Shown piece after piece: positions 26,080 through 38,854 of a stretch of 64,000 nucleotides of DNA. The stretch lies in assembly GCF_001039355.2 (NCBI RefSeq), contig NW_019775412.1, positions 291,593-355,592 of the forward strand. The letters are read 5' to 3'. This DNA comes from Lingula anatina (taxonomy: Eukaryota; Brachiopoda; Lingulata; Lingulida; Lingulidae). Within the stretch, counting starts at the first letter, position 1. Every line of letters starts with the position of its first letter. The notes under the pieces are model-generated. The model had not been told where the DNA came from, did not search any database, and saw only the letters and a program-made list of their open reading frames with translations. The translations under genes were made by a program, and so were the position numbers.

Positions 26080-26163
26080 CTTGCAGACGTTCGTGCGCGT
26101 GATGGAGTCAGTGCGTAGTTTCTGCAGTGGATAAAGTGCATCGTTACGTCTGCGTCTTAAATA
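26080..26163 (-). promoter_or_regulatory. Candidate first non-coding exon and promoter of gene D
   Basis: On the minus strand a TATA-like TATTTAAG (26156-26163) is followed by a GC-richer stretch ending in CTGCAAG and a consensus donor GTAAGTTAG (intron begins at 26079). Together with the acceptor near 23061 this would make a spliced 5' UTR for D. Inference from signals only. Confidence 0.45.
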
Positions 26164-27567
26164 GAAGAAAGGGTGCGTTGGTCTCACCTGGACCTCCGTA
26201 TTTTGTTACAGGTTTATCGCTAAATGTAACAAAATATTCACTGCGGTATCTATGACTGTATTATACACTTTAAAATCATTGTTTGGTAGGCGTTTCAATA
26301 AAACGATTTCCACGTTGTCCATCATTTATTAAAATATCCAATTTAGTCGTCTAGATGCTCCCTTTCTTAACTCCAGTTTCAAACAAAAGACATCATCATA
26401 TCTTGTCTCTCTTTATTCTACAAGTGCACTAGCTCCAACATCAATTTTTCTTTAAACAGCATAACATTAAAATTTTTCTTTATTTGGCATAATTAAGCTA
26501 CACAGGTATAACATAGTACTGATGCTCGAAAAGCATTACCTAAAATAACCATCGAAAAAGATGTGATGCAAATACATCAGCTGTTAACTGGATAATGGCT
26601 GCACATACCGAACTTTATGGTAGAGGTAAGATTCTAGCTTAGCTGAGGTAATACATGACCTGATCTTAGGGCTTGTCTCAAAGAGTTAGCGCACATGTCT
26701 GATGTTGCCGTCAATGTTGTTGTGAAAATGTGAAGAACTTTTGTTCGTCTGGTAAGCACCGAAGAAGTAATATCCGAATACAAAGAGAAACGACGATAAC
26801 AATAATTGCGGAGAGTTGTCTATCCTGAAAGTTGATATTTGCCATTGGATAGAATGTATTCATATAGGCAATTATAATGGGCACTACAGGTACATGGTTC
26901 AGCTAAAGTGGCGTTGCTACATTGAAATAAAAAGCCTAGGTAATTGGTGTTCACATAGAAATCTTACACAAGACAAATGCACGCCAAATATGTCGTACTT
27001 CTCCGTGAAATTGGGTGTGCTGGCGTTTAATCCTTTACTGAAACTATAATATTCTGGAAAATCTATATAACTCGTTATTTAATAGAAAACTAGAGAAAAA
27101 CCAAATGCATCCACGGTTTACATGGTGATTGAACCCCCAAAGCACGTTGAATATAGGTAGGTAGTTCTGACATTTATACACACTACACTTTTTTTGTGTG
27201 TGAAAGTTCGCTCAATCAGACCTCATAAACAAAATTGTTATTCGAGATCTCAAACCGTCGATTTGTGATCGCGAACGCCGAATTGACGACCCGGACCACG
27301 ATTTCATGGTGCGAAATTATAGATACGTGACTCGACCTGCTCAATATACGTACATGAGAAGTTCCTTTTTTAAAACCTGTAAATGGACAATTTAATCGGT
27401 GCATTCGATTCAGTAGCTCGAAACCGGGGTCACATTTTATGGGAACATTTGGGACGAAGAAAGTCAAGATATGTGTCTATTCCGTGCACCTATAATTAAT
27501 AGTGCACATTTTGTCTTTTTTGACTGTTAAAATATAAATATAAAGAACAAATGTCGTACTATAGTAT
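26164..27567. other. Intergenic region, no gene seen
   Basis: AT-rich sequence with only short, unconserved ORFs. I found no splice-consistent exons and no known domain. Confidence 0.5.
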
Positions 27568-27735
27568 CCGGGGGCGGACTGAGGCCGTCTTCTGGGTCTT
27601 ACGGAAGACGGTCAGATTTTCAAGTTTACATTGACGGGTATCTATTTTTTCTGTCGGAAGACGGTCAAAAATGGAGGATGGATCAACAAAGATAACTTGG
27701 AAGACTGTCAGAAAATATCTCTGGATCTGCCCCTG
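27568..27735. mobile_element. Short non-autonomous hAT-like element, copy 1
   Basis: About 168 bp starting GGGGGCGGACT and ending GGATCTGCCCCTG, so the ends are inverted (CAGGGGC-GGAT type). Internally it has the triple motif GGAAGACGGTCA. It aligns nearly end to end with 61937-62103. CAG...CTG ends with a GGCGGAT core are seen in hAT-type MITEs. No clear target-site duplication here. Confidence 0.7.
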
Positions 27736-27799
27736 AATAAGATTAACTTGAAAGGGATGGGCACCAATAAAAGCCCTTTTTATACCTCCCCCTCAAAAA

Positions 27800-28960
27800 A
27801 CCCGCAGGTTGGGAGTTGATTTCCTTCGGTTTAGCCATGGATCCTGGGGCCGCTGTCATAAAGTGTTGATGGAATTTAAGATGGACTGCATTGGATTTTA
27901 TATATATAAAAAAAGAATCATTTCGTTTTACCTACGTTTGTCTGTCATATATGATAGGTAGCAGAGTAAACGTATATGATGCCGTTTGTTTGCAAATGTC
28001 GCCCATGAAATGTGGGCTTTTGGATTGTTTTTGTAGTGTTGGTGTTCTGATTGCACCGAACTCATCTCAACTAATGCAATTCGTATCAAATACAATGCTG
28101 TAATTTGCAATTACCAAACATGGAAGACTGTTGAACTGAATTTTTGAAAGGGAGACTTCGTTTTTGCCGAATGCAAACAAATGGTCTGTCATCGTAACCA
28201 CAATTAAAATTCATGAGGTTAGATATTATATGCTTGTATTGATATTCAAATGTTAAATAATTTCTCGTGGTTGGTGGATGTTTCCAAGAGCAAAGCAGAG
28301 TTCATAGACTTACTTTCATCATTGGATCCACTAAGAAACCATTATATCGTAAGACTAGCAAAGTATTCTGTGTGATAGAAAAAAAAATCGTGCTGCATCT
28401 AACATCATAATCTGAAGTCACATCTACTTGATTGTACATGTATACACACATATTATACAAAATGCATATGTAAAAAGCTTACAAAATTATAAGAAAAAAG
28501 TAATTTCTCTTCAATCAACGTAATATTGAAATGGTTAACCTCCAATATTTCTCTGACTAACATAATCATATTTTGAAACAGTTTTTATTATAATGATTAT
28601 CTTTTACACACCGCTGTATTACATATTAGATCAAGTTCACCAGTGTGCAGTTGTTGTATAAACATGTCCAGATCATTTATGTTAACATACTGTGGGGTCT
28701 TCAATTAACGGTAGTGTAGTATATAAAATCTAAGCTGTCCCATGTCCAATTACCGTCTTTGTTAAAGCTGACTTTCAATCAATGTCAGTTTCCTTCACAT
28801 CGCTCGAGCAAACTTGGTTTTAGTTATAGTTTCATCAATATGTGTATTTACCTAGGTACCGTGCTTCCTTGGGACCGAAGTACTCCGTACAAATGCACCC
28901 ATTGTATCATTATATTCTATATGTCAATTTACATATTTTCCAAATGGAAAGCATTGCAAT
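27800..28960. repeat. Relic of a third lectin-gene flank
   Basis: Segments 27800-28110 and 28755-28870 align in order with the 3' flank of lectin gene E (31340-31690 and 31715-31800). Shared blocks include TTTAGCCATGGAT, GATGGACTGC and TTCCTTCACATC. No lectin exon remains upstream, so a former copy's coding part appears to have been lost. Confidence 0.6.
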
Positions 28961-29319
28961 TTGTCATTCAGTCGACCTGACTGCTCTTTGCCAGAGTCCC
29001 ATCACAGTTGGGTCGATCCACACAGACCGATGGTTTCAGTGGGAATGGGGCCTTAAATTGCAAGTTTCTCCCTTGTTCTGTGACTATACTTGCAATGCAA
29101 TTTTATCCTGGTCATTGGCTTGTAAGATAATACTGTGTTGTTAAACTATCAATTAAGTGCTGTTACAGTTATCCTGATCTGATCAATCGTTCGAATTGTT
29201 CCTTCCTTCTTTTCGTCTGACTAAAACAAAACCATTGATCCAGAATTATGGTGTTTGCAGTGATAATGAAGAAAGTGATTTAAAAAACCTTTTCTCACTG
29301 AATTTAATCACTCTACGGA

Positions 29320-31284
29320 ATGACTTCGAAAACGTCCCTGTGTTTTGAGATTTTACTTGTTTTTGTCCGTGTATACACGGCCTCTACTTCGCGCCAAGAA
29401 GAAATCGGATTATTCGCGATTGAAGAGAGATTTCGTCAAGACGGTTCTTCGTTGGGTACAGTAAAACTTCGCTCCCTCTCAGAGTGCGGTTCTAGATGTT
29501 TGGTCACCGCAGGGTGCTTGGCGGCCAATTATGAAAGTTCTTTAAGGGACTGCGAATTACTCAGTAACATCACTGGACAAGGAGAAGTCGCCGGGGTCAA
29601 CTCTGCATGGACATCGCTAGGTCTGTATATACTGGCGCAGTTTTCAGCGTGCACATTTGGTTTTTTTATTTGGGGGGGGGGGGGGGGTAAATATCTTTTA
29701 TCGACCGCTGAACATTTATTTTGTTCTATTTCATTTCATTTATTTACTTTTATCTTATACTATAAAACATTTTTATTTATTCCAATACAGCTTTTTTTGG
29801 ACAGATATTCTAATCATTTTGAAATTATTTGTAGTCAATTAGGCGGCCATGAAGATGGGTATGTTATAAATGAAATTTGTTTCATTTTTTAAATAAGTCC
29901 CGTTTCCCTCATTATATTTATTTCAAATGATGTTTAATTTAAAACAGTGCTTGAGGACTCTTCTAAGGCAATGGGCCCTTACGGTGGCTCCTCGGGAGAT
30001 TGGTTCAGTGATTTTGGATCATCTCTGTATGGCCCCATTTCAAGTATTTTAATACGGCACGGAGGTATAATCGACGGGTAAGTGACCATTATGGGTGACT
30101 CATGAACAGCAGCCGTTATATGTTGCATAAGAACTTGTCCCATGAAAATTGCAGCGTTTTTACAAAAACATTTCTTCATTTTTCTCTTTATTCTTCGCTT
30201 AGACACCATGGTCAACTTTGCATTATCCGCTCCTACAAAACATTAAATTTGGATGCATTCATTTGTGTATTGGTTAATTATTCATTGGGTCAGACCTAGC
30301 TTACCTTACTATTAGTATCACCATACATATATGTATTATAAACCAAATCAGTTAACAACATGTTTCAGAATCCAGTTCATCTATGGCGACAATACGGAAG
30401 GGACCTTCGCTGGAGGACAAGGGGGAAATGCTGAAACATTGGTATTAAACACGGACGAGTGCATACACAAGTAAGCATTGTGCTTTAACATTAAGAGAGT
30501 CGCAATTATAAGCACTCTGCTGTTACATATTTAGATTTAAAAGAATTAATACGGTTTATGTGCATATGAACGATCATACTTTCGACGTTATAAAACTCAA
30601 TAAACTTCCTGGTTAAAGCAAGGTCCTTTAAGAACCATAAAACATAACTGCAGCGCTTACCATAAATACCAAACAATGGTTAGTTATGGGCATATCAGAT
30701 TGCATACATGCAAAAATTGCACATGCCGACGATTTACAGCCTGGCGTGATTTTTCCCCGTGACGTTCTTTGTCGCGCTGTCGGTGGACCGAAATTAAGCA
30801 CAATTGTGCACCTTCAAGCTTCGTGACACGTTTACATATCCTATACCCCGTATTTCTACAAGTATTCTCTGCTCAAAATGCCGAATGACAAAGATATTAT
30901 CTTATCATGCCGTCAGATAATCCGCTTCAACTTAGCACTCGCGTCTCTACTCCCGTCTGCTTGACCAAGCAGCTTCACGTCTTACACCACTCGACGTCAT
31001 ATGACGCGCACTTCCAGTATAATCCTTTCTTCTCCGGTACCCTTCATTGCCAAATATGGTTGTATTCTTTTTTTCTTTAAACCAGGATTCGCATCGGTAT
31101 GGATCAAGGGTCAGAGTATGTTGGTCAGCTGTACTTCACCACGAACAAACACACCTACGGTCCATATGGAATGCAGAACACGACATTGTGGGACGTGGAG
31201 CACGGAGGGCAACCCCTGATGTACGTGTCTGGAAGATACAGCAGTTATCTGAACGCCTTGACATTTCACTGGAAAGACTTGTAG
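29320..31284 (+). CDS. Secreted PAN/apple-like plus jacalin-like lectin E
   Basis: Exons 29320-29620, 29948-30077, 30369-30470, 31086-31284 (TAG), all GT-AG, phases 1, 2, 2; 243 residues. Residues 1-22 form a signal peptide. About 25-100 form a PAN/apple-like module with four Cys (ECGSRC, GC, DCELLS) and one NIT sequon. Residues 110-241 match the jacalin-like (ZG16-type) beta-prism fold: GPYGGSSGDWFSDFG, then ILIRHGGIIDGIQFIYGD, a Gly-rich GGQGG loop, YVGQLYFTTNKHTYGPYG, and the closing SGRYSSYLNALTFHW. Expected role: extracellular carbohydrate binding, perhaps mucosal or immune; inferred from family. Exon 1 reads on past the donor without a stop for about 90 codons, but the paralog F stops quickly there, so the splice at 29620 is the better model. 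Intron 3 contains an R2 repeat. Confidence 0.9.
30620..31035. repeat. Dispersed repeat family R2, copy 2, in intron 3 of lectin gene E
   Basis: Aligns with 10150-10505, with extra sequence (about 30725-30820) not present in copy 1. Ends about 50 bases before the exon 4 acceptor. The same intron of gene F lacks it, so it arrived after the E/F duplication or was lost from F. Confidence 0.7.
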
Positions 31285-32123
31285 GCTCCCATATTGGCTT
31301 GTCTTATTCATTGTCATGACTAACCTACGTACTCAACGTACTTTCGGCTTGGGAGATCAACCCCCGATTGTTTAGCCATGGATAGAGCAACCGTTATGTC
31401 AACGTGTTGGTCAAATAACGATGGACTGCTACTTATTCAGTCAAACATAACCATTCCTTATTGTCTCCGTTTATTTGTCATAACACGTATATTCCTGATA
31501 ATTATATGGGCTAGGCGTTGAAGTGATAATACACGTACACTGTACAATCTGTACCAAATGTCGTTGCTTTGTAAAGTCGCCTGTGAAATGTGAGATTGTT
31601 TTAGCAGTGTTTATTTTCTGGGTGCGCCGAACGCATCTCGCCTACTGCAATTCATTTCAAATACAATTTCGTGACAATGAGAAGCATACACAGGTCCATT
31701 TCCAATTTGCTACTTTTATTTAATGTCAGCTTCCTTCACATCAGCAATCTTACTTTTAGTTAATTAAATCAATATGGGTGTATACATTAACTAGATGGGT
31801 TCCATTTCTCTTGCTCAAAAAGTGTTGTTTTTTTTTTCGTATTACACTAATACTAAAATATGCATTTGATATAAAAGAAATGGAAAAATCTATTTTGTGA
31901 AATAAAACCTTACATAAAATATCGAACCGCCTTAAGACTCTCCACTTATGTTACCTTGTCCCCAATTAAGAATTCTGCTTTTGAGTCTATTTGCAATCTT
32001 CTACCATTCTTCCAGTGCAACTGTTTCCTGGATTAATCGAAAACATTGATCCAAACAAGTGGCATTTGCAGTAGAGCCATTATGAAAAATTAAAATTTTC
32101 CCTGAAAGTAGACACTAGACAGA
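31285..32123. other. Intergenic region E-F
   Basis: Matches the region upstream of E in order (see the 27800-28960 relic and 29150-29319), which marks the tandem duplication unit. No gene seen. Confidence 0.6.
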
Positions 32124-34650
32124 ATGGCTTCGAAAGTTTCACTGTGTTTGGGGATATTTCTTGTCATCGTCAATGTTTGCATGACCACTGCTTCCCCTCT
32201 GGACGCAATTGGTCTCTTCATGATCGAAGAGGGATTTCGTCATGATGGTTGGTCGCTGGGCACGGTAAAACTTCGCTCCCTCTCCGAGTGCGGTTCTAGA
32301 TGTTTGGGCATCGCAGGGTGCTTGGCGGCCAATTATGAAAGTTCTTTAAGGGACTGCGAATTACTCAGTAATATCACTGGACAAGGAGAAGTAGCTGGGG
32401 TCAACTCTGCATGGACTAGGCTAGGTCTGTATATACTGGAACAGTTTTAAACATTTGGTAAACTTTGCAGGAAATGTCTTTAACCGACCGCCGAACATAT
32501 TTAGATACTTTCCGATTTTTCTATTTATTTTATTTTATTTATTCTATGTTATTTAATTTTTTTTATTTTAATAAATATAATTTATTTTTTCCTTCCATCT
32601 TTGCTGAAATGTAAATTATATCTTTAAGCTTGAAAATTATACAACATGCATGATTGTCATTCATAGATCTATATCTAACTCTCAGTATTTTTCATTCGTA
32701 CTTTGAACATTAATCAAAGTGCAAATGTCAATAAAACGACATTTTCAACCTACATCTATTTGATTCTGTTGTTTTGTGTATGATAACAAATTTTGACAGC
32801 AAACTAGCCTCGGCGACTCCTCTCAATTCATGCACTCATAAATGTCTTTATTTTATTAAATTTTTTTTTATTTTTCAATACAACATTCACTTTGGACATT
32901 TCATGAAATTATCTCGTAAATATTTCTATTAAAGCAGCTGAGCAGGCTGTCATGTTGACGGGCATGATGTTGACAGGCGGAAACAACATTTTTTTCCAAA
33001 TGCGGGTACTCACTTTACTCTTAAAACTACCTACTGTAAGGAAAGTTTATACAATTTTCGAAACAAATTCTGTTCTTTTAATTATATTTATTCTGAAAGA
33101 AATGTTTTTTTAAACAGTGCTTGAGGACTCTTCTAAGGCAATGGGTCCGTACGGTGGCTCCTCAGGAGATTGGTTCAGTGATTATGGACCATCTCTGTAT
33201 GGCCCCATTTCAAGTATTTTAATACAACACGGAGGTTTAATCGACGGGTAAGTAATTATCGTGGGTGCCTTACGAACATCAGTCGTTATATGTTGTATGT
33301 GCACTGTGTGCTCCATGAAAAATTAAGTGGCAGCGTTTATTGCTTTATACAGTATGAAGAGGTTAATTTTATACTTTAATTGTAAGGACCGAGAACCACA
33401 TATAAACTTGTAGTAGATCCCCTGTGCATGAATGTTTTGTCCATTTCAAGACCCGTAGAAGGCAACTTTTACCGGTAAATATTTTTTACGAAAAAAATAT
33501 TGATTTTTCCTTCCTTTATTCTTCCCTTAGCATTCCCTACACAGTATTGAATGCGGATCCGTTGTTCATATTAATTATTCATTGGGTCAGACCTGTCTTA
33601 CCATACCATTAATATCACCATATAAATTATAAATCACATCTGTAAACAACACGTTTCAGAATCCAGTTCATCTATGGCGACAACACGGAAGGGACCTTTG
33701 CTGGGGGACGCACAGCCGGTACCTCAACGTTGGTTTTCAGCTCCGACGAATACATACAAAAGTAAGCATTGTTCTGAACCAGTCGTAAGATATAGGGGGC
33801 ATTCATAACAAATTGGTCTGCAGACTAACAGATCCGCGGATCAAATATGGCCGACCCACATAAAAGCAGAGCCGACTGGTCCCCTGATGGTCTCCCTGCC
33901 TCTGCACACGCCATGAAACGGATTAAATGTAGGCTTCGGGGTTTAATTGATAGATCCCCGCAGGGACGGTGCGTGTGGAGACAGGGAGACCATCAGCTAA
34001 TTAGTCGGCTCTGCTCCAATGTAAGTCCGCAGATCATTTTTTTTCTGAAAGCCCTCATACACACTCTGTACATGTTTAGACTAAGGATTTATTACAGTTA
34101 ATGTGTTTATGAACGATCATACTTTCGATTTATAAAACGTAATTAACTACTACTCATTTAAGCTACCACTTTACTCACTTTACCCTTCAATATTTTCGCG
34201 TTAATAAACCAATTGTGCACAGTCCTGAGGGTACTACGGAGAAAACTTCCCAGTAAGAAGAAATAGAACTCATTATTATTATTTTATTTAATGTTTATTA
34301 CTTAATAATGGGCTTTGTCGCGACATTCATACTCAGGTGGCGGCTATTGAAAACTCATCGACCATTTCCACCTGTGTCTCTATTATTTTCCTTTTAACCA
34401 TAGTATACCGGTAATGGTAATATACTTATGACAATAATCAATGAATTGCAGGATTCGCATCAGCATGGATCAAGGGTCAGAGTATATTGGTCAGCTGTAC
34501 TTCACCACGAACAAACACACCTACGGTCCGTATGGACGGCAGAACACGACATTCTGGGATCTGGAGCACGGAGGGCAGCCCCTGATGTACGTGTCTGGAA
34601 GATACAGCAGTTATCTGAACGCCTTGACATTTCACTGGAAAGACCTGTAG
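32124..34650 (+). CDS. Secreted PAN/apple-like plus jacalin-like lectin F
   Basis: Exons 32124-32424, 33118-33247, 33660-33761, 34452-34650 (TAG), the same lengths and phases as E; 243 residues. Signal peptide ending near TTASP, PAN/apple-like module with the same four Cys and NIT sequon, then the jacalin-like domain (GPYGGSSGDWFSDYG to TFHWKDL). The second half of exon 1 and exon 4 are nearly identical to E. The signal peptide, the first 25 mature residues and the end of exon 3 (GRTAGTSTLVFSSDEY instead of GQGGNAETLVLNTDEC) differ, so one Cys present in E is absent here. A poly(A) signal lies 134 bases after the stop. E and F are a tandem duplicate spaced by about 2.8 to 3.4 kb. Confidence 0.9.
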
Positions 34651-34783
34651 GCTCCCATATTGGCTTGTCTTATTCATTGATTTATTTGCTCTTACCATAT
34701 GATGTGGCCCAAGTGCTGAGTTATTGAATACCGGTCTCAGTTTTTTTTTCTTCCCGAAGGTGAGGCCTCTCTCAACCCTGTGT

Positions 34784-34789
34784 AATAAA
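34784..34789 (+). terminator. Poly(A) signal of lectin gene F
   Basis: AATAAA 134 bases after the stop codon, followed by a T-rich stretch. Confidence 0.65.
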
Positions 34790-36600
34790 CTTTTGAATTT
34801 CAGGAACCCTGCGTTAAACAATACACAATATCAAAAACAAGATTGCAATGATTTATTTTTTAGTCATAGTTGCTAGATTTTTCGTAAAGAAATGCAACAA
34901 ACCTCATGGAAAGGATGATTGGACGTTCAGTACAAATGTGGTAGATTCTTCAGGAGGTTGTAGACTTATTTGTTTAATCATGTTTGGACCTTCAAGGCTA
35001 GTATTATACGGAAAAGTGAATTTAAAACTTATACATAAAAAATGCTCGGATTAAAGGGAACTTACGGCGGGCTGGTTTGGCCTCGATTTGCAAAAGTTAG
35101 AATATTAATTTTTTTTTAAATACATATACATATTTGCGAAAGACGTAATCGAATTGGTAGTTATAACTCTATTGTCGAACAAGAGACTTTGCTCACTTTG
35201 CTTTTTTTTTTTTTTTTTTTTTTTTGTAAAAAAATTGTTAAGAACATTTGGCTAGGAGGAGATTCACGCGTGAAATACTAAAAAAATAAAGACTTTGGTT
35301 GTGATTTCGATTCGTCTTTCTTAACCAGCACCCCTTCCGTTGATCTTAAAAAAACATTTTCATGGTAAAAGAAAAAAGAATTGTTGATGTCGTTCACCAT
35401 TATGAGCCTCTACACTCTGTCTCGATTTAATTTATTTTCCATCTAATAAAGCTTATGTGAGCTGGTGAATTTTTGAAGTAAACACAGACCACAGACCTAC
35501 AGTTGTGGAGTAAAAATATTCTTTCATTAATATAAAATTATACTTCATCACGTAAAAACACGGAAACCATTAGTGTCATAGCATTTCATGAACCATTAGT
35601 TGTATAACATAACATCATCTTATATATTCTTGCATGCAATTTACGCTATGTTTTAAGTCATGTAAGGTAATCAGTTGTAGCACTTGCTTTATTTCGAGAC
35701 AACGGATTATTCCATGTGAAGCTATGTTCTTTCGTTGCATCCGTGCATGTTCATCATGGTGTGATCAAACTTGGCCATGGAAAATTCTCTTGGCTTGATC
35801 TGTTTCGGTCCCTAATTGTTGTTTAATACATGTAGCTTAAAACTTTAAACACTACCATGAAAATAATTTCGTAAAATTTATATATACGCAGAATTTTATG
35901 AATAAATGCATTTTTTCGCCCACAAAAGTAACTTGTAGATTTTTGTGTTGTCCCAGGTGTTAGATGTTGCGTTCACAACAAAATTTACAAATTTGATTTT
36001 AGCGCTATCAATACAGCCAAGAATAATTAAATGCCCCCACTTTAATAATAACTGTTTAGCACCGGCGGTAAGTTTGATATGAACTTGCTCCTTAATTTTC
36101 AAGTGGAAGTAAAATGACATTCAATAAGACAGCCACCTTTGTTTTCTCTCTGAAAATAGTAATTAAAAGACAGGACCAACCACTGCAGTTTTACTAAGTA
36201 CTCTCGTATTCAATCAAAATTTAACTACGCAAGCTGTAAAGGTAGCCCCTAATCTCTTTCAACCTCGGTCCCACAGCCTCGGGAATTAAGGAATGTACTT
36301 TTATCATCATTATCATCAGATGCATTATAGTTTAAATGTAAATGTATCATGCACTAGTGTATTATTTCTTTTATTAATATTACTTCTAAATGAAAAAAAA
36401 AACGAAATGTAAGGACAATTGTAATACAAGGCCGGAGGCCTATATTTACAGAATAAACTCTTTATCATCGTCATCAGCATTTATTAGCGCGTCATGTGCA
36501 TAGAACACCCAGCAGGGCTTATAAGACACCTGTTAAATACAATTTTTTCTTTCTCAGATTAAAAAAATAATAACAAAAAAATTAATAATTGCCTCAATTT
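34790..36600. other. Intergenic region, AT-rich
   Basis: No gene supported. It contains a T run around 35202-35225 and, near 36420-36480, GGCCGGAGGCCTATATTTACAG followed by an AATAAA and an ATC-rich tail, which resembles the 3' end of a retroelement. Confidence 0.5.
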
Positions 36601-37262
36601 TTTCCATTAAATCTTCTATGGAAATGTCATTTATATCATTTGTTTTGATACCCAACTTTTCATAAAATGCACACGTCTTTCCTCAATATAAGCAGTGCAC
36701 CGAAGTAAGAATTGACTCCCATCTTCTGAATTTTTGTTTGCATAGTTGGCATATTCTTTCATTAATAGGCTTACATTAAAAGACAAAATGCATATTCGAA
36801 ATTGAGTTAAAATCAACTTTTCTTTTCTGTTTAAATCTATGTATAAATATTATTCAGTTTTCAATTCTTTTTTTTTTTAATGTCATATATGTTCGAAGTG
36901 TCTGCCAAAATGTCTTTTCTCATTTAATTTGGAATTTTTCATAAAAAAAAGTTTTTAAATGTATTCTGTATCCACAATTTCTTTTCAAAATATGAATGTC
37001 CATTTTACAGAATCTGAAGATCTCCCTTACCTTGGAGCGCCAATTTTCCCCCAATTTATAATCTTCAAAAAATTTGTTTGACAAATCTTTCATTTTGGGC
37101 GAGTTCTAAATTATTCCAAAGTCTGAATATGTCCAACCATCTGCTAAATTTCAGTGGTATCCGTACTAAGTCCCCATATGGAGAAATTTTTGGTGTAAAT
37201 CGGTGAACTCCTAAATAGTATTTTAACGCTTTTCCATATTTTTCAAAACTTAAATTCAACAT
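36600..37262 (-). pseudogene. Decayed LINE ORF2 C-terminal region
   Basis: On the minus strand, 37262-37065 reads YYLGVHRFTPKISPYGDL and LDIFRLWNNLE, and 36816-36631 reads LTQFRICILSF and FLLRCTAYIEERR. These resemble the post-reverse-transcriptase C-terminal region of LINE-type elements (the FLGVHRF-P-GD, L-FWN and HF-L-C-Y-ER blocks). Frameshifts and stops separate the parts. The sequence from about 37227 rightward is also part of the segmental duplication (matches 51107 on). Confidence 0.6.
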
Positions 37263-38484
37263 ACAATTGTCAATTGTTACATATAGTTTTTTTTACCATC
37301 GCATGATAATGCCAGTTGTTAAAAATCATTTAAAGACTATATTTGCATTGAACATTTGATCACTTGACAAAATGAGGGTTTCATTTGTTTTAAGACATAA
37401 AATTCTTGATATTTCGGGGGACTTAGAAAGAAAACGCCCATATCTTAAGAGTCATTTTACATAGTTCATTGTCTTTGACATGGAACCTTTGGTCTAAAAA
37501 CGTCACCTTTTTAATGAGTGCACAAGAAATGGCCATTCACGCTTGATGCACAGTTTAAAATCATCATTACTACTGGTACTTCCAAGCCTTTTTAAAAACC
37601 TCGCGTGCTGTTTACGACTGATTGTTTAAAAAAATCATTACAAAAATTGCACTGGAGACAGTCTCCGCTATCAAGATTTACTATCTGTTATAGAGGTGAT
37701 TATCAAGTGATGTCGTGCCATGGCCAATTTCCAGTAGCTTTTACGGGTCACCTTCGTAGAAATTTGTCTCAAAGGTGAGTCGATAGTACCATACACGAGC
37801 GGACTGATAAGGCAAACATCATAATTCCGACATGATTACGGAACATTAGCCTTTTCAAACCCTGCATGCGGGTCTCAATTTTGATAGTTACCGTCGGTGA
37901 AGGCTAACAACGGTTTATACTTATGGTTTTGAACATGCAGTACTTAAAAAAAGCAATGTTTGAAGAATCGAATAGCTCGATACTCTTTTATTTTTGTTCG
38001 TTAGTCGAGACAGTAAAAATGGTGAGGGAACTGGATCAAAAATATCATATTACATTGCGTTTCTGCCACAACTCATACACAAGACGAGAATTGTAAGCAA
38101 GTGCGTCGTCACGATGAAACATCTAGTTATCTTTGAACTCACCTCTTCCAAATGGAGTGAGATATCTGTAAATGAAATAACAAGTTATAGGTTGTCAATT
38201 AAAAGAGAAGCGCCACTTTCTGTGACCTAAAATGAATAAAATGAGTTGTTTGCAGTTGTTTCTTGCGCATTTTTTGATTCTGGGGTTTTAACACGAGCGA
38301 TACAGGGGTTATTAAAAGGGTATTGACCCTGCTGGGATAAGTGAAGATCTCAATCTACAGCAGATCACAGCATCCTGAACACCGCTGTCATCTCTATATA
38401 TCCATTAGTCAACACCCAGTGGATATATACAGTACACACAAAACTACAAACGTCTTTTTTTTTCTCAAGTTGGGCCTCAAGTTC

Positions 38485-38532
<48 letters not shown>
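38485..38532. repeat. Long T homopolymer upstream of peptide gene 1
   Basis: An almost pure T run of more than 40 bases. Units 2 and 4 have only short T runs at the same place, so it has expanded here. Confidence 0.9.
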
Positions 38533-38533
<1 letters not shown>

Positions 38534-38745
38534 TCATAGTTGCATTTTCAAAAGTCATTCATAGCTGGCATTAACAAAATGAAAAAATTATGCAACTAAT
38601 ACACGCACGCAAGAGGCATATAATCTTATCTCTGTATATCATTATTTCCTAGATACTGTATATCAAAGAACAACAATTGCTTTTGAATGGATTCACGCCC
38701 CATCATTAGAAAAAATGTGCTCTCGAGTCACGCAATCTGCTCTGT

Positions 38746-38752
38746 TATAAAA
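38746..38752 (+). promoter_or_regulatory. TATA box of peptide gene 1
   Basis: TATAAAA preceded by a conserved CACGCAATCTGCTCTGT block. The same arrangement stands at 43330 and 52815, with the ATG 105-110 bases downstream. Conservation among all three copies supports a real core promoter. Confidence 0.8.
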
Positions 38753-38854
38753 AACTGACATGTGTCACTGTCTCACTACCCACTCCAGCCTCTGTTTGGC
38801 ATACGTCCCAGATCCACTCCAGTGAGAGAGAAAGTCGCGCTGTCAACTTTGACC

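Noticed and set aside
29621-29892. Extension of lectin exon 1 through the G run (190-residue product)
   Set aside because: The donor at 29620 gives phase-matched splicing to a jacalin-like domain, and paralog F has a stop shortly after the same point.
38762-38854. Longer N-terminus of peptide 1 (and the similar upstream extension of peptide 3)
   Set aside because: The signal peptide begins at the ACCATGAAG start conserved in all three genes; upstream codons are 5' UTR with a TATA box close by.
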